Source of the DNA: Tilletiopsis washingtonensis
Taxonomy: Eukaryota > Basidiomycota > Exobasidiomycetes > Entylomatales
Assembly: GCF_003144115.1 (NCBI RefSeq)
Contig: NW_020312010.1
Location: 1-64,000, forward strand
DNA length: 64,000 bases
Direction: 5' to 3'
In this document: piece after piece, positions 44,419 to 62,841 of the stretch
Layout: every line of letters begins with the position of its first letter
Numbering within the stretch: the first letter of the stretch is position 1
The notes under the pieces: model-generated
Seen by the model: the letters and a program-made list of their open reading frames with translations, nothing else
Databases searched by the model: none
Told to the model about the DNA's origin: nothing
Program-made: the position numbers and the translations under genes

Positions 44419-46683
44419 CTAGTCGTAGTGCTCGCGCTCCTGCGTCTTGGGGATGCGCACGAATGCCAGGCCGATCGCGGCGCTCACGAGCGCCACGGCG
44501 AGCGAGAACCACCAGACGGAGCGCAGCGAGCGCATTTCGAGATCGGCGTGCGCCACCTGGCCCGGCGTGGCGGTAGCGATGGCATCGCCGATGCCGATGA
44601 AGATGGCAGCTGAGAGTGACTGCGCCGTCATCAGGAAGGCGCCCTTGGGAGCTGTCGTCAGCTTCGGAGGTGAGGATGTGCGAGGCCGGGCGCTGCTCAC
44701 CGCCGAGCCTTGGTATGTGCGCGGCACGCTCGTCGTCAGCAGCACTGCGACGGCGGCAAAGCTGAGGTCGGGGCAGAGCGTGGCGAGCGCAATGCCGGGC
44801 ATGGAGAGGGCGTAGTACGAGGTGTTCGCCGCTGTGGCAGGGCGTCAGCCCTACTCCTGGGCAGAGGGCTTCGTACCGCGACGTACTCTGCGGCAGGAAG
44901 AAGACGGCGCCTGCGCCGCTGGCCAGCGCCGAGACGCAGAGCACGTAGTGGCCCGGCACGACGTGCAGCAGCGAGGCTGACAGAAGGCGCACCTGTCAGC
45001 CGGCGCGCATGAGCATCCCCATCCAGAGCATGCTCACCTGTACCGAAGGTGCACAGCAGGCCGACGATGGCGTTCGGCGTCAGATACAGCGCGGCCGTCA
45101 GGGGCGCCACCTTCTGCACGCTGAGGAAGAACTCGAGCACTGGAGCAAGCCTCAGCGGAGCGTTGCGGCGCTGTTGCGCGAGACGCACTGTAGAACTGCC
45201 AGACGCTGAAGGCGCCGAATGCGAGAAAGTACACGAGGATGACTGTGTGAGGTATGAGCACCGACCGCCTCTGCGTCCTGTGCGGTGCACTTACCAGCCG
45301 GAAAGTTCGGCACGCTGAACAGCTGCATGGGGACGAGCGGCCGTGTCGCCTGGCGCTCGGCCAGCGTGAAGGCCGCCAGCGTGGCGGCACCGGCGATGAT
45401 GAGTATGTATGTGTACGGCTGCCAGCCCGCCGGTGAGCCCTGCGTGAGGCCAGCAACAATGCAGCCAAGGCCGATCATGGCGAGCAGGGCGCCGAGGTAG
45501 TCGAATTGCCTCAAGCTCGGGCGTGCGGCTGTCGCTCGTGGATCCACCGAGGCAGGTACGACGGAGAGGGAGAGCACGAAGAGCAGCGCAATGCCAATGG
45601 CCATCGAGAAGAAGATCCACGGACGATGCTCCGTCAGCAGGCCGCCGTGGATGGCGCCGAGCCAGTAGCCGACCGGAGCCATGGCCGCCATGCCGCTGAA
45701 GGCGCGCGACTTGCGGCGCCCGGGCGAGTAGGTCTCTGCGTAATCCGTGAGCGTGCAGGCATCGCAGCAAGGTCAGGGGCGACTCACGGCCCAACAGACT
45801 GATGCTCGAGCTCGTCAGTGCGCCACATGCAAAGCCCTGCATGGCACGGCTGATGAAGAACAGGTACTTGCTGCTGAGCGAGAAGCCGGTCTGCGAGGGA
45901 GGCTCGTCAGCAGAGCGCTCTTCGGATGCCGACATGCTCTCTCGCACAATGAGGTTCCACAGCGACAGCCACGCGAAGCCGCCGACCATCAGCATCTTGG
46001 GCCCGAGATGGTCCGCCAGCGAGCCAGAGATGACCTGGGCATCGTTCATGTCAGCTCGAGGCGGTAGAGGCGCGCCTGTGGCACTCACGACGCTGAGGCC
46101 GTTCGTGAGCAGGAACGAGCCGAGCAGCCAGGGCTTCTGCGAGTTGCTCGTGCCGAGATCGGCAGTGAGGCTGCGCTGATTCACCACGACTGCAGAGAGG
46201 TCAGCACTGGGGGCAGAGCGACGCCAGCCAGCACGCACCGTTGCCAAGCAGCCAGCCAAAGAGTGCCTGTCCCATGCCGCAGACGCCCACGAAGAGCAGC
46301 TCCTGCGGCAAGCTCTTGAGTGCCGCAGGCCGCGGCTGCATGCGGTTGTGTGGCCGCGCCACGGGAGCGGTGGCAGCAGCATGCGCAGCGCGGTCCGACC
46401 CCACGATGGCCGCCACTTCTTCCTCCTCGTCGCCGCCGAGAGAGAGCGAGGCGGCACGCGAGAAGACCTCGGGCGTCTGGGCTCCGTCTGCGCCGCGCGC
46501 CAGGTGTGCGCTGCTGTTCAGTGTCGAGGCGAGGGCGCTGCGCGAGGAGGCCGCATGCACCGCCGACGGGCGCCGGATGCTGCGGCCCGGCTGCGAGGCG
46601 CTGCTGCCCTCGGGTGCGTCGAGCACGTCGAGGGCCGAAGAGGCGCCGTGCTTGTGCGGGGCCGAGAGGTCGCTGAGCTCCAT
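44419..46683 (-). CDS. Major facilitator superfamily transporter
   Basis: Probable drug or small-molecule proton antiporter in the plasma or vacuolar membrane; substrate unknown. Exons from the 5' end: 46683-46239, 46189-46089, 46034-45788, 45735-45295, 45242-45189, 45139-45038, 44976-44887, 44831-44701 and 44661-44419, 617 residues. About 120 residues of Ser/Ala-rich cytosolic N-terminus precede the first helix (LLFVGVCGMGQALFGWLLGN). A variant of the family's loop motif appears as VISGSLADHLGPKMLMVGGF; further membrane helices include YFLAFGAFSVWQFY and WWFSLAVALVSAAIGLAFV. The PRTYQGSALTTA stretch resembles the late conserved segment of 14-helix antiporters. The last intron is 39 nt, in frame, with an AAG acceptor, so retention would still give a protein. 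Confidence 0.85.
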
Positions 46684-47224
46684 GGCGATGTTGCTTGATG
46701 GTGGTGCAGAGCCAAGCGTGCAGCTCACCGAGGCCACTCCGAGCTGTCGCTGGCTCTTCCCACGAGAAGAGACCGCTTGGACCCCGCAGCGAGAGGCCAA
46801 GTCGGCACCTGCTCGGCGACTTTGCGGTCCGAGCGCGCGGCGAAATTTCTGGCGTGCCGCACCGACCGGCGCAGCGGCACACGACGGGCTTGGCAGCGGA
46901 TGCCGGCCAGACAGGCCGGAGCCAGGGCTGTCCGGCCGCTTCTCGACACACACACGGCTTCTCTGCAGATCTACCCAGCGCGGCAGCGAGCAGCAAAAAG
47001 CACGCCGCTGCCGAGTCGGCCTGCGGCTTGAGTCTAGTGACGCATGACGGGAGGCGGGCGAAGGAGGCCGCCGCTCGGCGAAAGCAGCTCTGCGCGATCT
47101 GTGCCGCGGGCCAACTCTCGCAGGGCGTGGGAGCGCAGCGGCGCCCCGCCAGCGTTTTGCCTCGCAGCGCCGGCTACGACCTTCTTGCCGCACCTCTTCC
47201 ATTTCCACACCTCCACACACCGCC
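46684..47224. promoter_or_regulatory. Divergent promoter between MFS and DHS genes
   Basis: 541 bp between divergent starts. A C/T-rich tract (TTCCATTTCCACACCTCC) sits just before the DHS ATG. No gene supported. Confidence 0.55.
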
Positions 47225-51266
<4,042 letters not shown>

Positions 51267-52250
51267 GGCGACGGCGACAGAGGAGCGCACGGACGGAGCG
51301 GCGAGGCGAGGCAAGCTTGGCGTGCGCGGCGCTGCTGGGCGCGGCGACAGGCGAGCGAGGTGAGAGGGCTGGAAAGAATGAGGGCGAGGGCGAGGGTGAG
51401 GTGCCAGCAGCACGAACGACTCCGCCCCGGGCTGTGCAGCGCCGACGTCGCCGCGCGCGGTACGTGCGCTGTCGGCGCTGAGCGCTGAGGAGGCAGCAGT
51501 CGAGCCGCGGCGCTCGCCCAACTCCACGCCTGTTCCCACGCCGTGCTGCATCACGTGCAGCACAGCCCCGACCAACACCAGCGGGCGCGCCGCGCGGCAC
51601 GTCCAGCGGCCTCGCTCGGCATGCCTCCGCCTCACCCTGGCGCTAGACTTGGCATGCCACAGCAGAGGCTCGCGATGTCACAGCGGGGAGGCCTGCTGCT
51701 GGAGTGCAGAGCTGGTCTCTGGCGGCAGATCTGCTGCAGCCTCGCAGCGAGCATGCGCGGCGCAGCGCGATGGTGAAGCACCGTGCGGCACCGCCCCTCG
51801 AGCTACCCCGCACTGCGCCGCGCTTCATTTGCCTCATGCGCTTTGCTTTGCCTCCTCCTCATCGACGGCACCCTACGCACCCCTCTCGCCGCTCTCTCAC
51901 CTCGCTCATCTTTCACAAGCCCGCGGCAGCTTATCGACGCTGCCCGCCGTCGGGTGCACCGCGCTCGCAGCTCCGCCGGCTGCTTCCCACGCTCCCCACT
52001 CCCGCGGCGGTGCGGCGTTTGTGCCATGCGCACCTTCGCCTTGGCTGGCCCCTGAGATTACCCGCCCGCTGCGAGGCCCCGATTGCCTCGCTGGCGAGAC
52101 GCCGGCCTGGGCCTGGACGCCGCCGCTCTTCCCTTCCACCACCGCCTGCTCGTCCACTCCCGCCTTAGTCTCTGTCTTGCGCTCTCCTGGCGCCGCACGC
52201 GCGCTGCTGCCGGCGTTGGCCCTCTCTCACTGCGCGCACGCACACGCACG
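51267..52250. promoter_or_regulatory. Divergent intergenic region, C2 gene / lipase-like gene
   Basis: 984 bp between divergent starts. The right half (about 51780-52250) is C/T-rich on the + strand with many CCTC, CTCTC and CGCC words. No gene is supported; open frames on both strands are Arg/Pro/Ser-rich chance ORFs. Confidence 0.5.
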
Positions 52251-55200
52251 ATGATCGACCATCTGCTCGGACGTCCCTCGACGCGCCTCAAGCGCCTCCA
52301 GGTGCTCCTCGTGCTGGCCTTCTGGGGCTCCGTGCTGCGCTCGGGCCCGCGCAATGGGCCGCGCCGCGTGCCGGTGCTGCGTAAGGCGAATGCCTGGGCC
52401 GGTGAGTGAGAGGCGAGGTGGATCTGGCGGCGGTGGCAGCGCGTGCGGCGGCGGTGCAAGCGGTGCTGCGCTGCTGCCGCGGTGGAAGCTTCTGCTGGCT
52501 GCTGGCTGCCGCTGCATTGCACGCACCCCAGGCAGTATCTGGTGCCCGCCTGACGCCCTCTTCCTCTTGCAGCGCGCTTCTCGCCCTGGCAGCTCATCGT
52601 CGCGACCCTCACCTCCATCTACGCCGTGCGCCACGTCGATGCCCTCTTTGGCTTCGGCGCGCCCGAGCCGCTGGCACGCATGGTGAGCCGAGCACATAGC
52701 GGAGAGAGAAAGAGACAGAGGCTCGGAGGACGCGGGTTCACGCTCTTGGATCAATGCGCTCGGGCAGCGCAGCTCAGGCCTGAGACACCTGGCTGCCAAG
52801 AAGTCGAGAGCAGCCGACTGACGACTCGCCTCTTTGGCTAGTACTCGCGCTCCTTCTACCGCGTGACATGGATTGTGACAGCACTCGGTGAGCAAGAGGC
52901 GCTCAAGCTCGCTCCAGGCGACGGAGCTGCACCGCTGACTTCGCCTCCACAGATGCCGGCTTCGCGACGGCCATGACAATCCGTCCCGTGTGGCTACGTG
53001 ACATTGCGTCGCTGGCATTCTCCATGTACTATCTGGTGAGAGACTGGCGAACTTTAGCAGCGCCTATGCTCCAGGCTCACGCCTCGCGACCTGCCAGATC
53101 TATGCAAACGAGGCCGATGAGAAGCTGCGCAAGTTCCGCGCCTTCTGCACGGTCGAGATGATGCGCGCAACGTGGCACAAGGTGCGCCTGATCTGCGTCG
53201 CTGTGCGGAGAGGCACGTTGCTGACCATGCCGTGCAGACGACAAATCCGTACATTCGAGCATTCACCCGTCCGCACCGGCCCTCGCTCGGCATCGCGCGT
53301 CCGCTGCTGCTGCCGCGCCCCACGCTCGGCGCACACGCCAAGCGCCCGACTCGCGCATGGCTCTTCTACTCGGGCAGTGAGCGCGAGCTGCGAGAGGAAG
53401 AGGAGGTGCGTGCACTGAAGCGCTCCGGGCCGCAAAGCACGGCTCACGCTCCATACTCGCCTAGCTGCTAGTGGACCTGCCCGGCGGCGGCTTCGTGTGC
53501 ATGGATCCGCGTGTGAGTGTGGCTGCAGAAGGCGGCACGGCTTCCACTGACTTGCGGCACCGCAGCACCACGAAGAGCGTCTGCGCCAGCTGGCAAAGGA
53601 GATGCAGCGACCCGTGCTGTCCGTCGGTGCGTTCATCGCTTCTGGCGCACCTGCTCCGCTCACACTTGGCGGGCGCCAGATTACTGCAAGGCGCCCGAGT
53701 ATCCATACCCCTACGCGCTCGAGGAGTGCTACGACCTGTACCGCACACTGCACGAGACGGGCGGCCGCGTCATCGGCATGTCCGGCTCGCCGCGCTTCCG
53801 CACGCTGCTCACGGGCGACAGCGCCGGCGGCAACCTGGCCACGGGCGTGCTCCTCAAGGTCATCGAGTACCCGCAGCCGCACATCCGCAGCGCCTTCGCC
53901 GCGCACGCCAACGGCGGGCCGGGCAGCAAGCCGCCGGAGCTGCCGAAGCCGCTGGCCATGGTCTTTGCGTACCCCAGCCTCAACTTTGGCTTCAGCGCGT
54001 GGATGAAGGTGCGTGCTGCCGCTGCCGCGACGTGCATCGAGCGAAGCTGATCCGCTCTCCCGTCGCAGCCCGATCACATTCGTGTGCTGCGGCAGCAGAG
54101 CGAGGTGAATCTGCAGTCATTGGCAGACGAGTCGCCCCAGACGGGACGGCGCTCCTCTCCGCTCAACCCGTCCAGCAGCTCGACACGCTCGCGCTCGCGC
54201 TCGCGCCGCTCCAGCATCTCTTCGCCGTCGGTCATGCGGCCCTCGACGCCGCTTGCGAGCAGCAGCGGCTCGGGCGGCATTCTCAGCAAGGCCGGCGCGG
54301 CCGCCAAGGACAAGCTTGCGGGCCGCCGCGAGACGAAGCGCAGCTACAGCTCGCTCGCCGAGCAGGCGCAGCTGCATCTGGCCGAGCGCGCGCGCTTTGC
54401 CGAGGCCGAGGGCAACACGAGCGACGAGGGCGGCCTGGCGTCGCCGCAGAATACGTCGCTCGACGTGGCGGGCGAGTGGGACAAGGAGGTGTGGATGGGC
54501 CGCGTGAAGCGCACCGAGGAGAGGGAGGTCGAGACCAACGGCTTTGGACTGCACGACGTGATGGACCCGGAGAAAGCCGCTGCGCTCAAGGCCGAGGAGC
54601 AGCAGCGAGCCCTTCAGGCCGCTACGACGCAGGCGGACAAGGAGCGCAGCGCGCGCGACAAGCGCGCTGCTGGCGGCACGCGCCTCACGATGAGCAGCAT
54701 GAGTGGCTACTTCCAGGATCGCATCCTGACGCAGAGCATGATGCGCGCCATGGCCATCCTGTAGTGCGTATCGCGCATCGCTGGCGCCGCACCGCGCTGA
54801 CCACCCTTGCCGTGCAGCATCGGTCCTCGCCGCCAGCCTGACTTCGACCACGACTATTATCTCTCGCCCATCGTCGCTCCCGCGCGTCTGCTTGCCGAGT
54901 TCCCGCCGAGCCTTTTCATCTGCGGAGAGAAGGACCCGATTTGTGAGTTTGCGCCGTGGCCTCTCTGTCGCTTCGTCTGACTCATGCGCTTGCAGGCGAC
55001 GACACGGTCGTGATGGCGGGGCGCATCCGCGAGGCCAAGCTGGCGAAGCAGGCCGAGCTGCGGCGTCGTCGGGCCGGCGCCACGGCGCGCTTTGGCGAGC
55101 AGCTGCGCATGAGCGTCGAGCGCGGCCATGGCGTGTCGCCGGACGCCATCGAGGACGAGACGACGGAGGACTGGGTGCAGATGCGCATCATCGAGGGCTA

Positions 55201-56037
55201 CTCGCACGGCTTCCTTCAAGTGAGTTGAGCACAGTAGTACGCATGCTAGCTTTCGTCTGACGCTGCGCTTCGCAGATGTCGGCGCTCCTGCCTGAGGCCA
55301 AGCAGATCATCTCCTTCATCGGCAGCTGGATGACCGAGTCGTTCGAGGACTACAACGATGCGCAGCACGAGGCTGATGTGGTGCTGCGTGCCGTGCAGGT
55401 GCAGCAGCTCCCGCCCGCCTCACCCGCCAAGCCAGCAGCGCCGCGGCCGAAACTCGCTTCGCCACTGCTGGAGGCCCGTGGTCGAAGCCTCGCGCCTCGT
55501 CCTGCCGACGAAAACGACGATGACGACGACGATGAGCCGCTGAGCTTCACGCCCAAGAACCGCCGCTCTCCGTCGGTCGCGACGAACGAACTTTCGTCGC
55601 CACGCCTCGGTGCCTCGCTCGAGGCATCGGGCAGCGGCAGCAGTCTGCGTCTGCCGGCAGTGGCTGGTCTGCAGCGTCCGCCCGTCGGGCGCCCGGCGTC
55701 CTTTTCCACGCCCGACGACGCGCCGGGACGTCCACGGCAAGTCTCTGCGCTTCTGGACGAGCCGGCACGCGACAGTGCGCGACGGCGCTCAAGCGACGCC
55801 TCGAGCAACGGCACAGCAGGCGCGGCGTCGAGCCGACGTGCAGCCCGCGAGGCGGCCGGCGTGCTGCTGGCGCCCAACGGCGCGCTTCGGCGAGGCAGCA
55901 AGGAGCCCGGCGCAGACGAGACGTACAAGTCGCTCCTCGTCAACGAGAGCAGTTTGCTGCAACGCCGCCGCGAGGACGCCCTTGCGTCTATGGGGCACAG
56001 CACCAGCGCGGTTCACTCGGATGACGACAGCGAGTGA
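52251..56037 (+). CDS. Hormone-sensitive-lipase-like alpha/beta hydrolase
   Basis: Probable lipid ester hydrolase. Exons: 52251-52401, 52573-52682, 52842-52887, 52953-53035, 53098-53181, 53238-53405, 53465-53512, 53566-53626, 53680-54008, 54069-54763, 54818-54942, 54996-55219 and 55276-56037, 961 residues. The N-terminal third has hydrophobic segments (LQVLLVLAFWGSVL, LIVATLTSIYAVRH) and may sit on membrane. The oxyanion region is VDLPGGGFVCMDPR, the nucleophile TGDSAGGNLATG, the acid FICGEKDPICDDT and the His GYSHGFLQM. Between nucleophile and acid lies a Ser/Arg/Glu-rich insert of about 230 residues encoded by the 695-nt exon 10, comparable to the regulatory insert of mammalian HSL. The last 230 residues are Ser/Pro/Asp-rich. 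Introns 1 and 2 are 171 and 159 nt. Confidence 0.9.
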
Positions 56038-56170
56038 AGCCTTCTCCCTCCCGACTCCTAAGCCGTGCATGCCTCCTTGACTCCTCCTACTCTGTATAGA
56101 TCATCTGTATCATTTCCCACGCGGCACACTTCATCATCGTCTCCCCTGTGCTTGACGGCCGGGCTTGTAG

Positions 56171-56824
56171 TCACTTGCTGCGCTGCAGGTGGAGTGACTG
56201 GTCAGGCATGACGGTGAGATGCGCCATGTCCGTGCGCACCTCGGACGAGACCGGCACGATGCGGCTCAGCAGGTACGGCGAGGCGCGCGGACGAGGACGC
56301 GGGCGCGTCTTGACGGGCGTGCGCGGCGTTTCCATGCTCGTCGTCTCGATCTTGACAGGTGGCTCGGCAGTGCCGCAGAGCAGCTCGTCCTCGTCGATGC
56401 TCGAACGACGAAGCAGCTGCTCGACCTCCGCTTCCTCTCTCTTTTCTTCCTCCTCCAGTCGCGCCTTCTCGAGTGCGAGTCTGGCGGCCTTGGCTTGCGC
56501 GTCGGCAACGGCAGCTGCCGTGCCGGTCTGCGGACGAGGTGGCGGGAGGATAGCGGCGAGATGCTCGTGCAGCGGACTCCACTTGCCGCTGGGCGTGCAG
56601 TCGCTGAATGCGCCGACGGGCGTCGAGTAGACGCTCAGCTGGTGAGCCGCGCGGCGTAGACGTGAAGTACGCTCGGGCTCAGCAGCGTGCAGCGGCACGA
56701 ACTCGGAGATGCCGTGAGGCGTCATCGCGTAGGTGCGTGAGCTGGGTGATGGTGAGAGAGGAGGAGACGGAGGCGGAGCCTCATCACCCACAGCCGAGCA
56801 GGCCCGGGCCCGGAGATTGGCCAT
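56171..56824 (-). CDS. Unknown 217-residue protein with short coiled coil
   Basis: Not recognised. A single exon, apparently intronless, which is rare in this window. The start is the first ATG in the open frame. Features: an N-terminal Ser/Pro-rich part (EAPPPSPPLSPSPSS), then YAMTPHGISEFVPLH and VYSTPVGAFSDCTPSGKWSP, which look like conserved phosphorylation or docking motifs. A charged helix with AKAARLALEKARLEEEEKRE is probably a coiled coil (about residues 115-150), then VKIETTSMETPRTPVKTRP with two TP sites and a basic run. Repeated TP/SP sites suggest a cell-cycle or MAP kinase target, but that is guesswork. It converges with the lipase-like gene, 133 bp apart. Confidence 0.6.
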   Translation of the reverse strand: MANLRARACSAVGDEAPPPSPPLSPSPSSRTYAMTPHGISEFVPLHAAEPERTSRLRRAAHQLSVYSTPVGAFSDCTPSGKWSPLHEHLAAILPPPRPQTGTAAAVADAQAKAARLALEKARLEEEEKREEAEVEQLLRRSSIDEDELLCGTAEPPVKIETTSMETPRTPVKTRPRPRPRASPYLLSRIVPVSSEVRTDMAHLTVMPDQSLHLQRSK

Positions 56825-59800
56825 GACAAGCCTGGGATAGCGGCGGACGTCGAGACCTCCACTCCCGCTCGTCAATCATTAGTGTCACGGGTCCATGGGT
56901 ACCTCGCCGAGACGGACGGCCCAGGAGGCCACGATCAGGAGATGTTGAGCTGTCAAGTGCCATCGAGAACGAAGGCAGACGACGTCGATGCACCGCTGTG
57001 GGTCACAGCATGCGTGAGATCTGCGCTCCTCTCACAGACATGGCGAGGCGTCGGCGCGAGAAGAAGCGGCGGCGACGCGGCCCGCACCCCTGAGGCCCGA
57101 CGCGTAGCGTCTCGAATGGCACAGCGACGCCGGGCGAGCATGGTCATTGCAGATGCAAGTTGCAAGCGTATGCAACAGCACCACAGGATGGGGATCCTCA
57201 CCTCTCTTCACTGGGCGCAGAACCGCCAGGCTCTGCCGTTGGTGCAGATACAATGTGCCAGAGCGCAGCAGTTCCCGGCGACGCGTACTCGCACATGCAC
57301 GGCCCTGCTGGCGGCTGGATGCTCCGCGAGCCGCTCTGCCGGCTGCTCAGCTCTGCTTGTGCTTCGCACGCCAGCTCACCCGACGGCCGTCTGCTCAAGG
57401 ATCGGTCGAGCATTGTGCCGTCCTTGTGGCTGCAACTGCAGACAGCTGCGGCAAGGGTGCTGGGTGCTGCGCCCCGCCCGCACGCGCGCAGCTTTGTCGC
57501 GGAGGCGCATGCACGCCTTCTCGTCGCAGCATCCTATCAGCCGCAGCTGCAGCTGCAGCCCAGACGGAGCTCGCATGCAGGATGCTGCGGCATGCTTATG
57601 AGGGCGACGCTTGGCCGTCGGCCGGCCGTTGGTCCTGTGCAGCCGGTGCTGCGGCAAGGATGTGCTTTCCTGCGTGGCGCTTGGGCGCAGCGCGCTGCCG
57701 CCACGGGCGCCGTGCAGCGAGCGAGGCAAGGAGCCATGGCGTCCACTCCAGCCGCAGCCTCGCCGCCAGCGACAGCCGCTTGCTTCTCCTTGCCGGAGAA
57801 AAGGGAGGTGCAAAGCCCACTCCCCGGCAGCGACGCGCTGTGTCTCCGTCGGACGCTCTCCGGCTCGCAAGGGTGCGCGTCCAGCACCGACAAGGAAGCC
57901 GAGCCGGGCGTGGGCGTTGCGCGCGGTAGACTCTGGACTTGAACGTAGAGACTGTACGGCTCCAGCAGTCAAGCTGGTCGCGGCTGCGAGACACTTCAAG
58001 CAGCGCCCTCCGAGCTCCGCGGCTGCGGGCGGACCAAGGCCACAAGGGAGGCAGACATTGCGTTCGTTGCGCCCGCATCGGGCTCGTGAGCCGTGACTGC
58101 TGCCGCTGCCGCTGGATGCGCCGCTGCCATGCTGCAGCTGCAATTCTTCTCGCCGACCTGCGTCCTCGCGTAGCATGAAGGGTGCCAGCTCGAGCGAGGC
58201 TGCACCTGGTGGCTCACCTCAGCGGTCAGCGCAGGCGGAGCGCTGAGGCTGCTCCGGAGCGCCGCCGCTCGCTGCCGCTGGCGAATCGTGTGAAGGCAGT
58301 TCTTGGCGCACGCGGATGCGTTTGTGGCCGCAGCTCCTTCGCTCTTCTTCGCGGCAGCCGCAGGGTGCTCGCGGCGTGCGGCTACGGACGTCTCCCGGGC
58401 CCGCATGCCGGCTCTCACTGCACACCCACAGCACGCCTTATTTTGCCTCTCGCAATCGCGCTCGGACAGCAAAAGGCAGCGGCACAGCACCCAGAGACGG
58501 CAGCTGCGGCCGCATCGCCAATTCGCCATCAGCGCATCGCGATGCGGCAGAGCATCGAGGGTGCACGGCCGCAGCAGCGCAGACGCAGCGCAGCGTGCCT
58601 TGCAGCCAGAGCGCAGGTGCAGGATCAGCCGCAGGCGTGCAGCAAGCGTGGGGAGCGGAGAGGCGCGAGGGCGGAGAGGCGTCGAGCCGTGCAGGCGCAG
58701 GCAGCGGCAGAGCGCAACGCTGCCGCCTGCTGCGGCTGATGCTGCGGCTCTGCAGCTGATGCTGCATCGCTGCAATGCTGCAGCCGCCTCGCCGCGCTGT
58801 CGCCCAAAGCACCCCATCGCAGGCGGCAGAGGTTGGGCCGGCCTGTCGCTTCAGGCACGGCGCGCTTTCCGCGGTGCGGACGCCGGGCAGCGCTGCGGTG
58901 GGGTGCAAGGCGACTGCCGATGCGCCGTGCCCTCCAGTCGACGGCAATTCGACACAGAGCGCCGAAAGGGCGGTTCGGCTGCGGCTGCGGGGGGCACGGG
59001 CGCACTTGCCTTGGCCGTGGGTGTGCCGCCCGCCCGGCTGCGCGTCAGCGCAGGAGAGCAGCTTGGCAGCGCGTGTGCACGGCAAGAAGGCCGCCGCCGC
59101 AGTGAAGCAGCAGCGCAGCGCAGCGCCCGAGCGCAGACGCAGCATAAGCTGCACCTGGCTTTGAGCTGCTGGCAGCGTGCGAGAGGAGGAGCAGAGCGTG
59201 CGAGCAGGCCTTGCGAATTGCGATGGTGCGCATCAGCATCAGCGGCCGGGGCAGCTCGCAGCGTGGGGAGCGGCACATCGCGGCGGCGCGCCCGCACGCC
59301 GCAGACGCACGCCAGCAGCCGCGGCAGCGGCAGCACGCGGCGGGCGGCCTGCCAGCACGCGCCTTAGCGCTTGCGCCTTGCGGGCCCGCACGCGGACGGC
59401 GAGCGCGCGCGGCACAGGCAGCACGCCAGCGGCAGCCTCAGCTGCCGCCGCGCGGCGCTCGCCCCTCGGCGGCCTTCCAGCCAGACAGCTGCAGGCATCA
59501 GCTGCTTCGGCCCCTCGTCCAGCCGCACCCCATCCTCGCTCCACTCCACTCCTCGCTGATCTTCCGCATCGCCTCGCTTCTCCATCCTCAGCCCGTGTCT
59601 CGCTCGCCAGGCCTAGCAGCGTCTGCCGATCTCCACGCCGCCTCGCTCCACGCTCGGTCTCGAGCAGCAGCGCACGCCCCGCTCAGGGCACTCATCGAAG
59701 CACTTGCGCCCAGCGGCCGCACACAGAGCTCGCAGCGCGCCCTCGCTCCGAGTCCGCAGCAGCGCTCTCTGCGCCCCTAGATAGCATAGCCTTCGCCTGC

Positions 59801-60100
59801 GCGAGGTCATCGCTCGGTGCCCTCACTCGCACGGCAAGTGCCGGCGGCGTGCCTGACGTGCTGGCTCCTCGCGCACGGCGTGTCCAGCCCCAGACGCGGC
59901 CACCCCTAGAGCCAGCAAGTGGCCCGCGCTGCCCCTGGTGGTGCACCGCTCGGCAGCAGCACCGCTCGGCAGCAGCAGCGCGACCTCGGCGTCGTGCTTG
60001 GCGCCTCTCGCAGCTCCGCGTGACGCTCCATCTCTCCGCTCCACTGCCGCACCTCTCGCTGTAGCCTGCGTCGCGCCAGCCGCACGCCTCGGCACCCGCC
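56825..60100. other. 3.3 kb without a supported gene, upstream of FPK1-like kinase
   Basis: The largest gap in the window. From about 57400 to 59400 the sequence is saturated with GCTGC, CAGC, GCGGC and CTGCAG words on both strands, and open frames of 160-350 codons exist in most frames because stops are rare. Their products are Ala/Arg/Ser/Cys/Gln-biased and have no motif. A 16-bp direct duplication (ACCGCTCGGCAGCAGC) lies at 59945-59976. The right end, 59500-60100, is C/T-rich and is presumably the kinase promoter and leader. Fast-evolving or non-coding genes cannot be ruled out. Confidence 0.5.

Positions 60101-62841
<2,741 letters not shown>

Noticed and set aside
53465-53512. Missing oxyanion His (PGGGF instead of HGGGF) in the HSL-like protein as an inactivating change
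   Set aside because: From memory, PGGGF-type variants occur in fungal HSL-like proteins, and nucleophile, acid and His motifs are intact, so it is not evidence of inactivity.
57160-57942. 260-codon + ORF, and neighbouring 266-codon - ORF in the 3.3-kb gap
   Set aside because: Cys/Ala/Ser/Arg-rich with no motif; overlapping long frames on both strands are expected where stops are rare.
58303-59367. 354-codon + ORF in the GCTGC-rich gap
   Set aside because: Gln/Arg/Ala low complexity, opposite frames equally open, no splice signals in register.
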